Source: Brevibacillus sp. (GTDB lineage Bacteria; Bacillota; Bacilli; Brevibacillales; Brevibacillaceae). Taken from it: a stretch of 64,000 nucleotides of DNA. The number at the start of each line of letters is the position of its first letter. Within the stretch, counting starts at the first letter, position 1. The notes under the pieces are model-generated. The model was not told where the DNA came from and ran no database searches. It saw only the letters and a program-made list of their open reading frames with translations. Shown piece by piece: positions 8,984 to 17,483 of the stretch. The stretch is taken from the NCBI GenBank assembly GCA_017656235.1, contig JACDOF010000001.1:682001-746000 (forward strand), read 5' to 3'. Made by a program: the position numbers and the translations under genes.

Positions 8984-9953
8984 CGTGCTGATCACAGGCG
9001 GCGCAGGTTTTATCGGTTTTCACCTCGCCCGCCATTTGCTGGAGCTCGGGTATGAGGTAACCGTGGTAGACAATCTGTTTCGCAGTGAACGGGACGAAGC
9101 GTTTGCCGAACTGGAACGGAACGTGTGTGTGATTCAGGCAGATTTGACACATCCCCTGGACTCGCTGCCGCTTGCGAAAACGTACCGTCACGTTTTTCAC
9201 CTGGCGGCCATCAACGGGGTCAAGTACGCCAACAACATGCCGGATCGGGTGCTGAGAACCAACTTGCTGAGTACGATACACGTGCTGGACTGGTGCGCCA
9301 GGCAGCAGCCGGAGACAGTCCTGTTCGCGTCTTCCAGCGAGACCTATCACGGATTTGGTCAGTGGGCACACTTGCCGATTCCCACCTCGGAAGACGTGCC
9401 GCTGGTCATCCCTGACCCCAACATTCCGCGTTTCTCCTACGCCGGTTCCAAGATTTCCGGTGAACTTTTGACACTCAACTATGCCAAACAACACCACTTT
9501 GCTGCCCGGATTGTCCGCTATCACAACGTGTATGGTCCGCGCATGGGCTTTGACCATGTGATACCCGAGTGGATCTGCCGCATCCGGGCCGGTGAGAGTC
9601 CGTTTCACGTATACGGACCAGCTCAGACCCGCTCTTTTTGTTATATGTCGGATGCTGTTGCCGCAACGTACCGGATCGGCAGTCTGGCGGGAGGTGAACA
9701 TTACATTGTCAATGTCGGCAATCCGCAGGAAGAGATCAGGATGGATGAGCTGTGCCGCCGCTTGTTCGCCATCGCCGGTTATGACGCCCCGCTTGCATAC
9801 CGGGAAGCACCGCCAGGCTCACCGGATCGACGCTGTCCGGACATCAGCCGCCTGAACCAGTTGATCGGCCCCCTCTCCTTCGTCCCACTGTCGGAGGGGT
9901 TGGCTGATACCTATGAATGGTATGTGCGGCACCTGACTGAAACGGCGCGATGA
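8976..9953 (+). CDS. NAD-dependent sugar epimerase/dehydratase, UDP-glucuronate decarboxylase-like
   Basis: 325-residue extended SDR: TGGAGFIG at the N-terminus, Tyr155 and Lys159 in the YAGSK motif, and a C-terminal substrate domain with YHNVYGPRMG and TRSFCYMSD. The last motif resembles the RSFCY signature of UDP-xylose synthases, so decarboxylation of the uronate to a pentose is a reasonable guess; a simple epimerase is the alternative. The most likely start is GTG 8976, eight bases before the end of the upstream gene, behind a G-rich ribosome site. The gene is followed, with an ATGA overlap, by a glycosyltransferase. Confidence 0.8.
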   Translation: MDNVLITGGAGFIGFHLARHLLELGYEVTVVDNLFRSERDEAFAELERNVCVIQADLTHPLDSLPLAKTYRHVFHLAAINGVKYANNMPDRVLRTNLLSTIHVLDWCARQQPETVLFASSSETYHGFGQWAHLPIPTSEDVPLVIPDPNIPRFSYAGSKISGELLTLNYAKQHHFAARIVRYHNVYGPRMGFDHVIPEWICRIRAGESPFHVYGPAQTRSFCYMSDAVAATYRIGSLAGGEHYIVNVGNPQEEIRMDELCRRLFAIAGYDAPLAYREAPPGSPDRRCPDISRLNQLIGPLSFVPLSEGLADTYEWYVRHLTETAR

Positions 9954-11047
9954 ACGTCCTGATCCTGATCCGCAGTCAGCATCCCTCGCTGTCAGGGGCG
10001 GACAACATGGCGATGCTGACGGCCAAATGGCTGGTACGCAGCGAAGGGATTGCCGTCACCTTGGCCCGTGCCAGTGTAACTGTCCGTGAGCCGATCGAAG
10101 CGGTGGAGGATGGCGTTCGCACCATGACGCTGCCGGCATGCGGCACTTCCTGGGGGGAGCGGTTGTCTGCCATTCCCTTTGAACTGATCCATTTGTTTGA
10201 TTTGTCTGATCGCGCATTCTTGCAGCTGGCTGTCACACTCGTTCGGCACAGCGGAGTGCCCTTGGTTCTCACGCCCGCTACTGATCGCAGCTTTTGGGAG
10301 TGCGAGCAAACCGCTATCCTTGCCTGCCGGGCGGCCTCCCATATCTTTGTCTTGACCGCGACAGAGGAGCGGCTGATCCGTACGCTGTCGGGGATACCCA
10401 GGGAACGCATCTCACGCATTCCCAATGCCCCGTGCCTGCCGGAATCGGCGGTGGTGCTTTCCGGTAAGAAAGCGGAATGCTTTCGCATCAAGCACAGGAT
10501 TCCCTTGGATGCGCCGCTCGTCCTGTTTTTGGGACGCAAACTGGTGAGCAAAGGGTATCCCCTGATGTTGGAAGCTGCCCAGGAAGTCTGGAAAGAGGAC
10601 CCTCGAGTACACTTTGCCCTGATTGGTCCGCGCACTGCAGAATCGAAAGCGGCGCTGGCCCGATTCGGGCAGGAGCGGCGCATCCTTGATCTGCCGCTGG
10701 TACCGGAATCTGAAAAGGCGGGAGCGCTGGCTGCCTGCGATCTCTTCTGTCTGCCTTCCGTCGCCGATGTCTTTCCTCTTGTCTTTCTTGAAGCCTGGGC
10801 TTGCGAAAAACCTGTCATCGCTTCGAGAATGGCCGGTGCGGCGGACGTTGTACGAGAGGGAATTGACGGATTGATCGTAGAGGCTCATCGAGCAGCGGTC
10901 GCCCAAGCGATAACGACTCTGCTGGCAGATGAACCGCTGCGACGACGGATGGGTGCGAGCGGCAAACAGCGGGTGGACCGGGACTACAGCTGGGAGCGCA
11001 TCAGCGGGATGGTGGCTGCTGTTTATAAGCAGTTGGACGGTTGCTGA
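9950..11047 (+). CDS. Glycosyltransferase family 4
   Basis: 365-residue GT-B fold protein. The C-terminal half has the GT4 nucleotide-sugar pocket: VLFLGRKLVSKG, HFALIGPR, then the E-x7-E region in DVFPLVFLEAWACEKPVIAS followed by GAADVVREGIDGLIV. It should transfer a sugar, retaining the configuration, from an activated donor, plausibly the UDP-sugar made by the two genes upstream. The start ATG overlaps the upstream stop (ATGA). The acceptor is unknown. Confidence 0.87.
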   Translation: MNVLILIRSQHPSLSGADNMAMLTAKWLVRSEGIAVTLARASVTVREPIEAVEDGVRTMTLPACGTSWGERLSAIPFELIHLFDLSDRAFLQLAVTLVRHSGVPLVLTPATDRSFWECEQTAILACRAASHIFVLTATEERLIRTLSGIPRERISRIPNAPCLPESAVVLSGKKAECFRIKHRIPLDAPLVLFLGRKLVSKGYPLMLEAAQEVWKEDPRVHFALIGPRTAESKAALARFGQERRILDLPLVPESEKAGALAACDLFCLPSVADVFPLVFLEAWACEKPVIASRMAGAADVVREGIDGLIVEAHRAAVAQAITTLLADEPLRRRMGASGKQRVDRDYSWERISGMVAAVYKQLDGC

Positions 11048-11067
11048 ACTGTAAAGGAGGTGAACGG

Positions 11068-11859
11068 ATGCGGGCTGTGATCATGGCAGGAGGCAGAGGG
11101 GTTCGCCTGCTGCCGTATACCAATGTGCTTCCCAAGCCCCTCTTGCCGCTGTCCGGCACCCCGATCCTGGAAATTATTTTGCGGCAGCTTGCCGCGCATG
11201 GTTTCCGCCGTGCTACGCTAACGCTGCACTATGGCGCAAAACTGATTCGCTGTTATTTTGGCGACGGTCGGAAATTGGGCATTGCGATCGATTACATCGA
11301 AGAGACAGCACCGCTTGGAACAGCAGGAGCCCTGCAGCTGATCGACGATCTCGATGAGCAGTTTTTGCTGATGAACGCCGACGTATTGACGGATGTGGAC
11401 TTTCGCCGGTTGTTTCAGGCTCATCAGCGTTCGAAAGGGCTGTTGACGACGTTGTTATATGAGCGGGAGCACGTTTCCGCTTTTGGTGTGGTGGAGACAG
11501 ACAAGAACGGTCATCTGCTCGCCTACCGGGAAAAACCGTCCGAAAAGCAGTTGATTTCATCAGGGATTTACATGCTGAGTCGAAACGTGACCCGTTTTCT
11601 GAAGGCAGGGAAGATGGACATGCCTGATTTAATCCAGGTACTGCTCTCGCAAGGCTGCACGGTATCAAGTGAGGTGCACCGTGGTCTTTGGATGGACATC
11701 GGAACGATCAGCCAGTTTCAGCAAGCGGCACGGTACTTTGAACAAAACCGCAGTCGGCTGCTGCCCCCGTTCCGGCAGGCCACGGCACTGGAGAGCGGCT
11801 TGCCGCCAGCAGGGGGAGATCGAAGAAGTGGAGAGGACTGCACATGGAATGGAAAGTAA
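11068..11859 (+). CDS. Sugar-1-phosphate nucleotidyltransferase
   Basis: 263 residues with the nucleotidyltransferase signature GGRGVRLLPYT and the Lys of LPKPLLPL near the N-terminus, then a metal-binding Asp in LMNADVLTD. It belongs with glucose-1-phosphate thymidylyl-/mannose-1-phosphate guanylyltransferases and should make an NDP-sugar from NTP and a sugar phosphate. Start ATG 11068 follows AAAGGAGG. The 3' end overlaps the aminotransferase by 16 bases. The preferred base and sugar cannot be decided from sequence alone. Confidence 0.85.
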   Translation: MRAVIMAGGRGVRLLPYTNVLPKPLLPLSGTPILEIILRQLAAHGFRRATLTLHYGAKLIRCYFGDGRKLGIAIDYIEETAPLGTAGALQLIDDLDEQFLLMNADVLTDVDFRRLFQAHQRSKGLLTTLLYEREHVSAFGVVETDKNGHLLAYREKPSEKQLISSGIYMLSRNVTRFLKAGKMDMPDLIQVLLSQGCTVSSEVHRGLWMDIGTISQFQQAARYFEQNRSRLLPPFRQATALESGLPPAGGDRRSGEDCTWNGK

Positions 11860-12983
11860 CCTTGTATGCACCGTCGGTTGGACAGGAAGAGATTCAAGCT
11901 GTGACAGAGGTGCTCAAGCTGCGCTGGTTAAGCATGGGAGAGCAGACGGAAGCATTTGAACGGGAGTTCGTTCAGTCCCTCGGAGGTAAGGGCGGTGCTG
12001 TCGCCGTCAGCAGCGGTACTGCGGCTCTGCATACGGCTCTGCACGCTCTGGGGATTGGCCCCGGTGATGAAGTGCTGGTGCCTTCCATCACATTCGTCGC
12101 TTGTGCCGCTGTCGTATGTTTGACAGGAGCGCGTCCCGTTTTTGTCGACTCCATTAGCCTCGACGATTTTACCCTTGATCCCGCCGATGCCGAGCGCAAA
12201 ATCTCGCCGTGTACCAAGGCGGTGCTGGTGGTCCATTATGGGGGCTACAGCGCTAGGATGGGCGAGATCATGGAGCTGGCCCGTCGATTTGGGCTGCGGG
12301 TGATCGAAGATGTGGCCCACGGTCCTTTTGTGGATACACCCTGGGGGATGAGCGGGACGATTGGCGATGTGGGCTGTTTTAGTTTTTTCGCGACCAAAAA
12401 CGTGACCACGGCAGAAGGGGGGATGGTGTATGCAGCCGATCCCACTTTGTTGGAGAGGGCACGGCTGTTTCGTTCCCACTACATGAGTGCCAGCTCCTGG
12501 TCCAAACACACCGGTCGCTCTACGTTTTACGACATCGATGGCATTGGCCTTAACTATCGCCTCAGCGATCTGGCGGCGGCAATCGGACGTGTGCAGCTCA
12601 GCAAGCACCGGCAAGGACGACACGTGCGCACAGCGCTTGTACACCGCTATCGGCAGAGACTGCACGGACAGATCCGGCTGCCGTTTGCACAGGTACCGCC
12701 AGAGGGAGCCGGCCTCCATATCATGCCTGTCATGCTGCCAGCAAAGACTGATCGCACCCGGCTGATGGAACGGTTGAAGGAGACCGGGATTCAAACCAGT
12801 GTTCATTACCTGCCCTGCCATCTGTTTCGCTACTACCGCGAGCACTTGGGAACGAGCGAAGGCGATTGTCCCGTGGCCGAGGAAATCGCTGCCCGTCAAT
12901 TGTCGCTGCCGCTTCATCCCGAGTTGCGTGTGGATGAGGTTGATTACGTTTGCGATCAACTGCTGATGAACCTGGAAAAGTAG
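11844..12983 (+). CDS. DegT/DnrJ/EryC1/StrS sugar aminotransferase
   Basis: 379 residues with the family hallmarks: SSGTAALHTALHALGI for cofactor phosphate binding, EDVAHG with the pyridine-N Asp, and the Schiff-base Lys185 in FFATKNVTTAEGG. These enzymes transaminate a keto-sugar nucleotide using glutamate or glutamine. With the UDP-sugar dehydrogenase and decarboxylase-like SDR upstream, a 4-amino-pentose is a plausible product, by analogy with the amino-pentose pathway of calicheamicin (inference). Start ATG 11844 lies behind GGAGAGG. Confidence 0.88.
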   Translation: MEWKVTLYAPSVGQEEIQAVTEVLKLRWLSMGEQTEAFEREFVQSLGGKGGAVAVSSGTAALHTALHALGIGPGDEVLVPSITFVACAAVVCLTGARPVFVDSISLDDFTLDPADAERKISPCTKAVLVVHYGGYSARMGEIMELARRFGLRVIEDVAHGPFVDTPWGMSGTIGDVGCFSFFATKNVTTAEGGMVYAADPTLLERARLFRSHYMSASSWSKHTGRSTFYDIDGIGLNYRLSDLAAAIGRVQLSKHRQGRHVRTALVHRYRQRLHGQIRLPFAQVPPEGAGLHIMPVMLPAKTDRTRLMERLKETGIQTSVHYLPCHLFRYYREHLGTSEGDCPVAEEIAARQLSLPLHPELRVDEVDYVCDQLLMNLEK

Positions 12984-12993
12984 GTGGTAACAA

Positions 12994-14778
12994 ATGATGA
13001 TCGGCTACAACTACCATCCTTCCCGCCAAGGGTGCGCTTACTGGCAGCAAGGCGACTTCAGCGAAATCGAACGCGATCTTTCCCGGATGGCCGAAGAAGG
13101 TGTGGACGTCGTCCGTTTCTTCCTGTTCTGGCGCGACTTTGAACCAGAGCCGGGTCGCTACAGTGAACAGGCGTTCCAGCTCCTGTACCGGATGGTAAAG
13201 ACGGCGAGAGATTATCGACTTCGCGTAATTCCTTCTCTGCTGACGATATGGATGAACGGGCAGACGTTTGACCTTCCATGGCGAGGCGGGCGTTGTCTGT
13301 GGAGCGATCCATACATGATCGAGAGGGCCGCCTGCTACGTCACCAAAGTGGCGTCCATCTTGCGCAGCCTGGGCAATGTGTACGCATACGACATCGGAGA
13401 TGAATTGATTTATGTGGATGCCCGTGCGGTGAAGGAACTTACGGGGGAGCAGGCGGAAAGCTGGCTTAAAAAAATGGTGGCGGCGGTGCGGCGCGGTGAT
13501 GAATCGGCACAGGTGATGATGGCTCACGATCATACGGCCCTGACGGGTAACCACGTCTTTCGTGCCGGATTGGTGAGCCGTATCTGTGACAAGTTGGCCG
13601 TGCACGGCTTTCCCCTGTGGGCCCCGTTTCCCCTGCCCTCCAATGAGTCGTGGCCCGCTTCGCTCTACGTCCCGTTTTTGACCAGATTGGCTTCTGCCTA
13701 TGCGAACCCGCTGCTTGATGAATTCGGCTTGTACGGGGGATCGGAAGAAATCCGCGCCGATCATGTGAGAACCAGCGGTACCAGCGCCCTGCTGCATGGT
13801 GCGGAGGGGCTGGTGGCGTGGTGCTGGCAGGACTTTGTGAGCTGTGAATCGCCGTACGACCAGCGGCCCGGCGAGAGGTTCGTCGGATTCTACACGGCGA
13901 AGGGTATCGCCAAGCCCAGTGCCTCGGCGCTGCTGGAGTGCCGGACTTACGCACGGCTTGCCGCAGAGGGCGCCCCTGTTTCGCCTCAGGTTGCCATATA
14001 CGTGCCGGAGGCGGAGCAGGCTGGTGCGGACAGCGAATCGACGGAGAGCGGCAGAGCGTCCCGTGCTCTGTTTCATGCCTTTTTGCTGCTGGTCCGGCTG
14101 CACGTTCCGACTGCTTTTGTACGCGATCAGCTTGAAAAGTATCGGGTTGTGATTGTGCCTTGTCTGGCACAGCTCACCCGCAAGGATCTGGAACGGATGC
14201 GCGCTTTTGTTCGTGCGGGCGGTACATTGCTCTACACACCCGGCAGCTATCTGCACGGTTTTGGCGGAGAAGAACTGTTTGGTGTGGAACTGCAGGACTT
14301 TACCCGTGATCCAGGGCTGCAGGACCGCTTTCATTGGCGGGGCCGCTCGTACCCGATTCACTGGCGACAGGCCGGCTTCGATCAGATTCCCGTTGTTCGG
14401 GCAGGAGAGGCTGAAGTGCTTTCCCGCTACCGCCGTTCGCTTGCGCCCGCGCTGACGCGACATCGATTGGGAAAAGGAACAGCGTACTACCTCAACGCGC
14501 CGTTCGAACTTATGATCCAGGCTTTTGGCTGGCAAGATGAGCCGTATCGCTACCTGTACATGGAGCTGTTAAAGGATGCGGAGGCACTGCCAAAAGTCTT
14601 CTTTACTTCACCAGAGGTGGAACTCCACCGCTTTGTCACAGCGGACAGCGAGCGCTGTTTCCTGATCAATCATGCCAATCGCCCGGTATCCGGCATGCTT
14701 GTCTTTGCGGACGGCCGGGACGAGCCGGTCACCCTCGCCAAAAAGAGCGTGAAATGTGTCAACAAAAGAAGAGTATAA
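12994..14778 (+). CDS. Clan GH-A glycoside hydrolase (GH42/GH5-like)
   Basis: 594 residues. The first 290 look like a TIM-barrel glycosidase: NYHPSRQG, GVDVVRFFLFWRDFEPEPG, an acid/base candidate Glu in YDIGDELIYVD and a nucleophile candidate Glu in LLDEFGLYGG. A middle region (about 330-430) resembles the trimerisation/glutaminase-like domain of GH42 (VVIVPCLAQL, VRAGGTLLY). There is no signal peptide, so it acts in the cytoplasm. In a producing cluster such an enzyme could trim a sugar or unmask a glycosylated precursor (inference). It starts 10 bases after the aminotransferase gene. Confidence 0.72.
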   Translation: MMIGYNYHPSRQGCAYWQQGDFSEIERDLSRMAEEGVDVVRFFLFWRDFEPEPGRYSEQAFQLLYRMVKTARDYRLRVIPSLLTIWMNGQTFDLPWRGGRCLWSDPYMIERAACYVTKVASILRSLGNVYAYDIGDELIYVDARAVKELTGEQAESWLKKMVAAVRRGDESAQVMMAHDHTALTGNHVFRAGLVSRICDKLAVHGFPLWAPFPLPSNESWPASLYVPFLTRLASAYANPLLDEFGLYGGSEEIRADHVRTSGTSALLHGAEGLVAWCWQDFVSCESPYDQRPGERFVGFYTAKGIAKPSASALLECRTYARLAAEGAPVSPQVAIYVPEAEQAGADSESTESGRASRALFHAFLLLVRLHVPTAFVRDQLEKYRVVIVPCLAQLTRKDLERMRAFVRAGGTLLYTPGSYLHGFGGEELFGVELQDFTRDPGLQDRFHWRGRSYPIHWRQAGFDQIPVVRAGEAEVLSRYRRSLAPALTRHRLGKGTAYYLNAPFELMIQAFGWQDEPYRYLYMELLKDAEALPKVFFTSPEVELHRFVTADSERCFLINHANRPVSGMLVFADGRDEPVTLAKKSVKCVNKRRV

Positions 14779-14973
14779 CCCTGACAGTCCGTTGTATGGT
14801 ACTGGTAGCTGCCGATGGTGCGCTGCGCTGAGAGGCTGAGCCGGTTTGCCCTCGCCCCGCGGATCGTTTCGCAGCGGGCAGTCGTGCATCCTTGCTGGCC
14901 AGGCGCAGCGCGAGCTGGACATTTGGCCCCTTCGGGACACGTTGTCTGAACGCTGACATTGACGTAGGGAGGG
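14779..14973 (+). promoter_or_regulatory. 195-base gap in front of the alcohol dehydrogenase gene
   Basis: No open frame of interest. A short GC-rich dyad lies around 14862-14890 (CCCGC ... GCGGG) without a T run. The stretch begins with CTGAGAGGCTGAG but lacks the rest of a TPP element. A promoter for the downstream unit could sit here; no convincing -35/-10 pair was found. Confidence 0.25.
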
Positions 14974-16014
14974 ATGAAGGTGAAGGCGGCAGTATGGATG
15001 AGACCGGGGCAGATCCGCCTGAAGGATGTGGAGGCGCCAAAGCTGCTTTTTCCTACGGACGCTTTGGTCAAGGTGACGCTGACCTCCATCTGCGGAACAG
15101 ATTTGCACCCCTATCGCGGCCAACTGCCCGGCTTTTCCGCCGGCACGATAATGGGTCATGAGTTTACCGGCGTCGTCGTCGCCGTCGGCGATGCGGTAGC
15201 AAAACACAAGGTTGGCCAACGGGTAGTGGCTTCTGACCTGATCGCCTGCGGAACGTGCTGGTACTGTCGGCGCAGCTTGTCCTATCACTGCTCGTCCGTT
15301 TCGCTGTTCGGGTACGGACAGGTGGTGGGGAGCTATACGCCGGGCGGTCAGAGTGAACTGGTGCGGGTTCCCTTTGCCGACACCACGCTGTTCTCGATAC
15401 CTGACACGGTGAGTGATGAAGAGGCATTGTTTGTGGGCGACATCCTCTCCACAGGTTATGCCTGCATCCACAAGGCGAGCCTCGTCGAGGGCGATACGGT
15501 GGCGGTTGTCGGAGGTGGACCGGTCGGGCTGATGGCGGCCATGTGTGCACGGCTGTTACGCCCGGCAAACGTGTACGTGGTAGAACCGAATCCAAAGCGC
15601 CAGCTTGTCGCTCGCGAGATCGGCGCCATTCCGCTCAGCCCGGACGAGGTGGAGCCGTTGTTTGAGAGCACACATCGGCGGGGCGCCGATACGGTGGTGG
15701 AAGCGGTCGGTTCACAGGAGGCGTTTCAACTGGCCCTGCGGTTAGTCCGTCCTGCCGGAACGGTGGTGTGCGCCGGCGCCCACCATTCCAGAGCGATGCC
15801 GTTTGACCTGGAAGACGCGTTTGCCCGTGAACTGTCACTCCGTTTTGTCGTAGGCAATCCGCTCGCATATGGCAAACAGTTGCTGCAGTTAATTGAGCAG
15901 GGCTCCCTGAAGCCGGCCAAAATCATCACGCACCGCCTGCCGCTTGCCCAGGTGGAACAGGCGTACCGGCTGTTTGCGGCACAAGAGGCGCTAAAGGTGG
16001 TGTTGACACCTTAG
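14974..16014 (+). CDS. Zinc-dependent alcohol dehydrogenase (MDR family)
   Basis: 346 residues. Catalytic zinc ligands are Cys in TSICGTDLH, His-Glu in GHEFTGVV and a further acidic residue. A partial structural-zinc loop is seen in DLIACGTCWYC plus YHC. The Rossmann glycine loop is VVGGGPVGLMA. It should oxidise or reduce an alcohol/aldehyde with NAD(P); the family includes threonine and sorbitol dehydrogenases as well as tailoring enzymes. It sits between the sugar block and a carrier protein, so a polyol or acyl-alcohol substrate are both possible. The ribosome site GGGAGGGATGAAGG directly precedes the start. Confidence 0.85.
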   Translation: MKVKAAVWMRPGQIRLKDVEAPKLLFPTDALVKVTLTSICGTDLHPYRGQLPGFSAGTIMGHEFTGVVVAVGDAVAKHKVGQRVVASDLIACGTCWYCRRSLSYHCSSVSLFGYGQVVGSYTPGGQSELVRVPFADTTLFSIPDTVSDEEALFVGDILSTGYACIHKASLVEGDTVAVVGGGPVGLMAAMCARLLRPANVYVVEPNPKRQLVAREIGAIPLSPDEVEPLFESTHRRGADTVVEAVGSQEAFQLALRLVRPAGTVVCAGAHHSRAMPFDLEDAFARELSLRFVVGNPLAYGKQLLQLIEQGSLKPAKIITHRLPLAQVEQAYRLFAAQEALKVVLTP

Positions 16015-16049
16015 TTTGTCGAGCCTGTCAGCGAAAAAGGGGGATTCCC

Positions 16050-16313
16050 ATGAACTACGACGAGGTAGAAGAAAAAGTCCGCGCAATTCTGTCCCGACAC
16101 GGCGTGGACGTTTCACAGGCGACCCATCACTCCGCATTCGGATCGTCTGAACTTTTGCTTAATTCTGTCCAGTTTATGAAGGTATTTGTCGATTTGGAAA
16201 ACGCCTTTCAACTGGAGATTGACTATACCAAGGCCGTTCCTGAAGACTGCCGTACATTGGGCAGCCTGCTTGCCTACCTGTGGGAGCAAATCAATGAGCG
16301 AACAGGAACCTGA
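16050..16313 (+). CDS. Acyl carrier protein (second, divergent)
   Basis: 87 residues with the carrier-protein helix pattern; the attachment Ser39 lies in LLLNSVQFMKV, where Asn replaces the usual Asp before Ser (also seen in other stand-alone carriers). The ribosome site AAAAAGGGGG is good. The 3' end overlaps the nucleotidyltransferase gene by 20 bases. Being placed directly before the molybdenum hydroxylase genes, it may hold the chain that this enzyme hydroxylates (inference). Confidence 0.8.
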   Translation: MNYDEVEEKVRAILSRHGVDVSQATHHSAFGSSELLLNSVQFMKVFVDLENAFQLEIDYTKAVPEDCRTLGSLLAYLWEQINERTGT

Positions 16314-17091
16314 TCAGAAGCAGGTTATGATGCTTGCGCCGCCCTTTGCGGCGGGCCCGTGCGCGATTGACAGCAGAGGCGAGCATGCCGAGCCGGGTAC
16401 GCTTATGGCGGCGGTCATCCTCGCTGCCGGACTGTCCAGCAGGATGGGGCACCCCAAGCAGCTGCTCAGGCTTGGAGACATGACCATGCTGGAGCACGTG
16501 GTGGGGACCGCCGTACGCTCCCGCTGTCAGCCGATCGTGTTGGTGCTGGGTCATGCGGCCCGGGCTGTGGCGTCATCGCTCAGGAGTGCGCTTCGCCAGA
16601 AGATCCGCATCGTCATCAACCCAAACTACTCGACCGGGCTGGCTTCCTCACTGAAAGCGGGGCTCTCCGCGATACCGAGGCAGCGTCCCTGCTATGTGAT
16701 GCTGGGAGATCAGCCGCTGGTGTCAACGGAACTGATGACGACGTTGGCCACCGCTTACCGCTTGAGCGGCGGTTGTACGATCAGGCCGCTCTACCGCGGC
16801 GTACCGGCTCATCCGGTGCTGCTGTCGCCGACATGGTACGAGCGGGCGCAGCAGATCAGCGGTGATGCGGGTCTCAGGCTGTTGGCGCAAGGCAGCCATG
16901 TCATCACGCTGCCAATCAGCGACCCGTGGGCCGTTTTTGACGTGGATACGCCGGAGGCATATGAGCGGCTGAGACAAGAGTACGGGAGGAGAACGGATGC
17001 AAAGCAAGCTTTCAATAGAGCTGATCCTGAACGGAAAACGGGAGCGGCACGAGGTGCGAGCGGATCAGACCTTGGTGCAGTTTTTGCGTGA
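16294..17091 (+). CDS. MobA/MocA-like nucleotidyltransferase for molybdenum cofactor
   Basis: 265 residues. After a 30-residue unordered N-terminus comes the MobA-type fold: ILAAGLSSRMGHPKQLL, LVLGH, NYSTGLASSLKAGL, and MLGDQPLVS with the metal-binding Asp. MocA-type enzymes convert the pterin cofactor to its cytosine dinucleotide form for xanthine-dehydrogenase-family enzymes, which fits the next genes. The recognisable domain ends near DTPEAYERL, yet the frame continues 95 bases into the next gene, so the C-terminal tail is read in two frames; this may be real or a sequence error. The GTG/ATG alternatives at the start do not affect the domain. Confidence 0.8.
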   Translation: MSEQEPDQKQVMMLAPPFAAGPCAIDSRGEHAEPGTLMAAVILAAGLSSRMGHPKQLLRLGDMTMLEHVVGTAVRSRCQPIVLVLGHAARAVASSLRSALRQKIRIVINPNYSTGLASSLKAGLSAIPRQRPCYVMLGDQPLVSTELMTTLATAYRLSGGCTIRPLYRGVPAHPVLLSPTWYERAQQISGDAGLRLLAQGSHVITLPISDPWAVFDVDTPEAYERLRQEYGRRTDAKQAFNRADPERKTGAARGASGSDLGAVFA

Positions 17092-17476
17092 GGAGAAGCG
17101 CTTGACCGGAACCCACATCGGATGTGATACCGTTTCCTGCGGCGCCTGTACGGTACTGTTGAATGGGCAGGCGGTCAAATCCTGCAGCGTGCTGGCCGTA
17201 CAGTGCGACGGCGCTCGCGTAGATACGGTCGAAGGGTTGTGCGACCAGGAACTGAGTCCGCTCCAGCAGGCGTTTCGGGAGTGTTTTGCTGTACAGTGTG
17301 GATTTTGTACGCCTGGATTTCTGATGACCGCCTGTGAACTGATGCGAACGGTGAAGCCGAAAAGCCGGCAGGAGCTTGCCGTACAACTGGCAGGGAACTA
17401 CTGCCGCTGCACCGGTTACCAGCCCATCCTCGATGCGATCGGACGGGTCCTTGCCCTCCCGTCCCCAAGCAGGTGA
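16997..17476 (+). CDS. Molybdenum hydroxylase small subunit, two [2Fe-2S] clusters
   Basis: 159 residues. All eight cluster cysteines are visible: the plant-ferredoxin-type set in GCDTVSCGACTVLLNG plus KSC, and the second set in QCGFCTPGF and YCRCTGY. It relays electrons from the molybdenum site of the large subunit to FAD in the medium subunit. The length is typical of CoxS/XdhC-type small subunits. The gene lies in the order MocA - small - XdhC - large - medium, a complete operon for one enzyme. Confidence 0.92.
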   Translation: MQSKLSIELILNGKRERHEVRADQTLVQFLREEKRLTGTHIGCDTVSCGACTVLLNGQAVKSCSVLAVQCDGARVDTVEGLCDQELSPLQQAFRECFAVQCGFCTPGFLMTACELMRTVKPKSRQELAVQLAGNYCRCTGYQPILDAIGRVLALPSPSR

Positions 17477-17483
17477 GTGGGTG

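Noticed and set aside
12730-14535. Long minus-strand open frame of 601 codons
   Set aside because: It lies exactly opposite the aminotransferase and glycosidase genes, has no family features and no ribosome site; long antisense frames are common in GC-rich coding DNA.
14779-14973. TPP riboswitch suggested by CTGAGAGGCTGAG
   Set aside because: The second conserved THI half (CCTGATCTGGATAATGCC region) is missing and the next gene is not thiamine-related.
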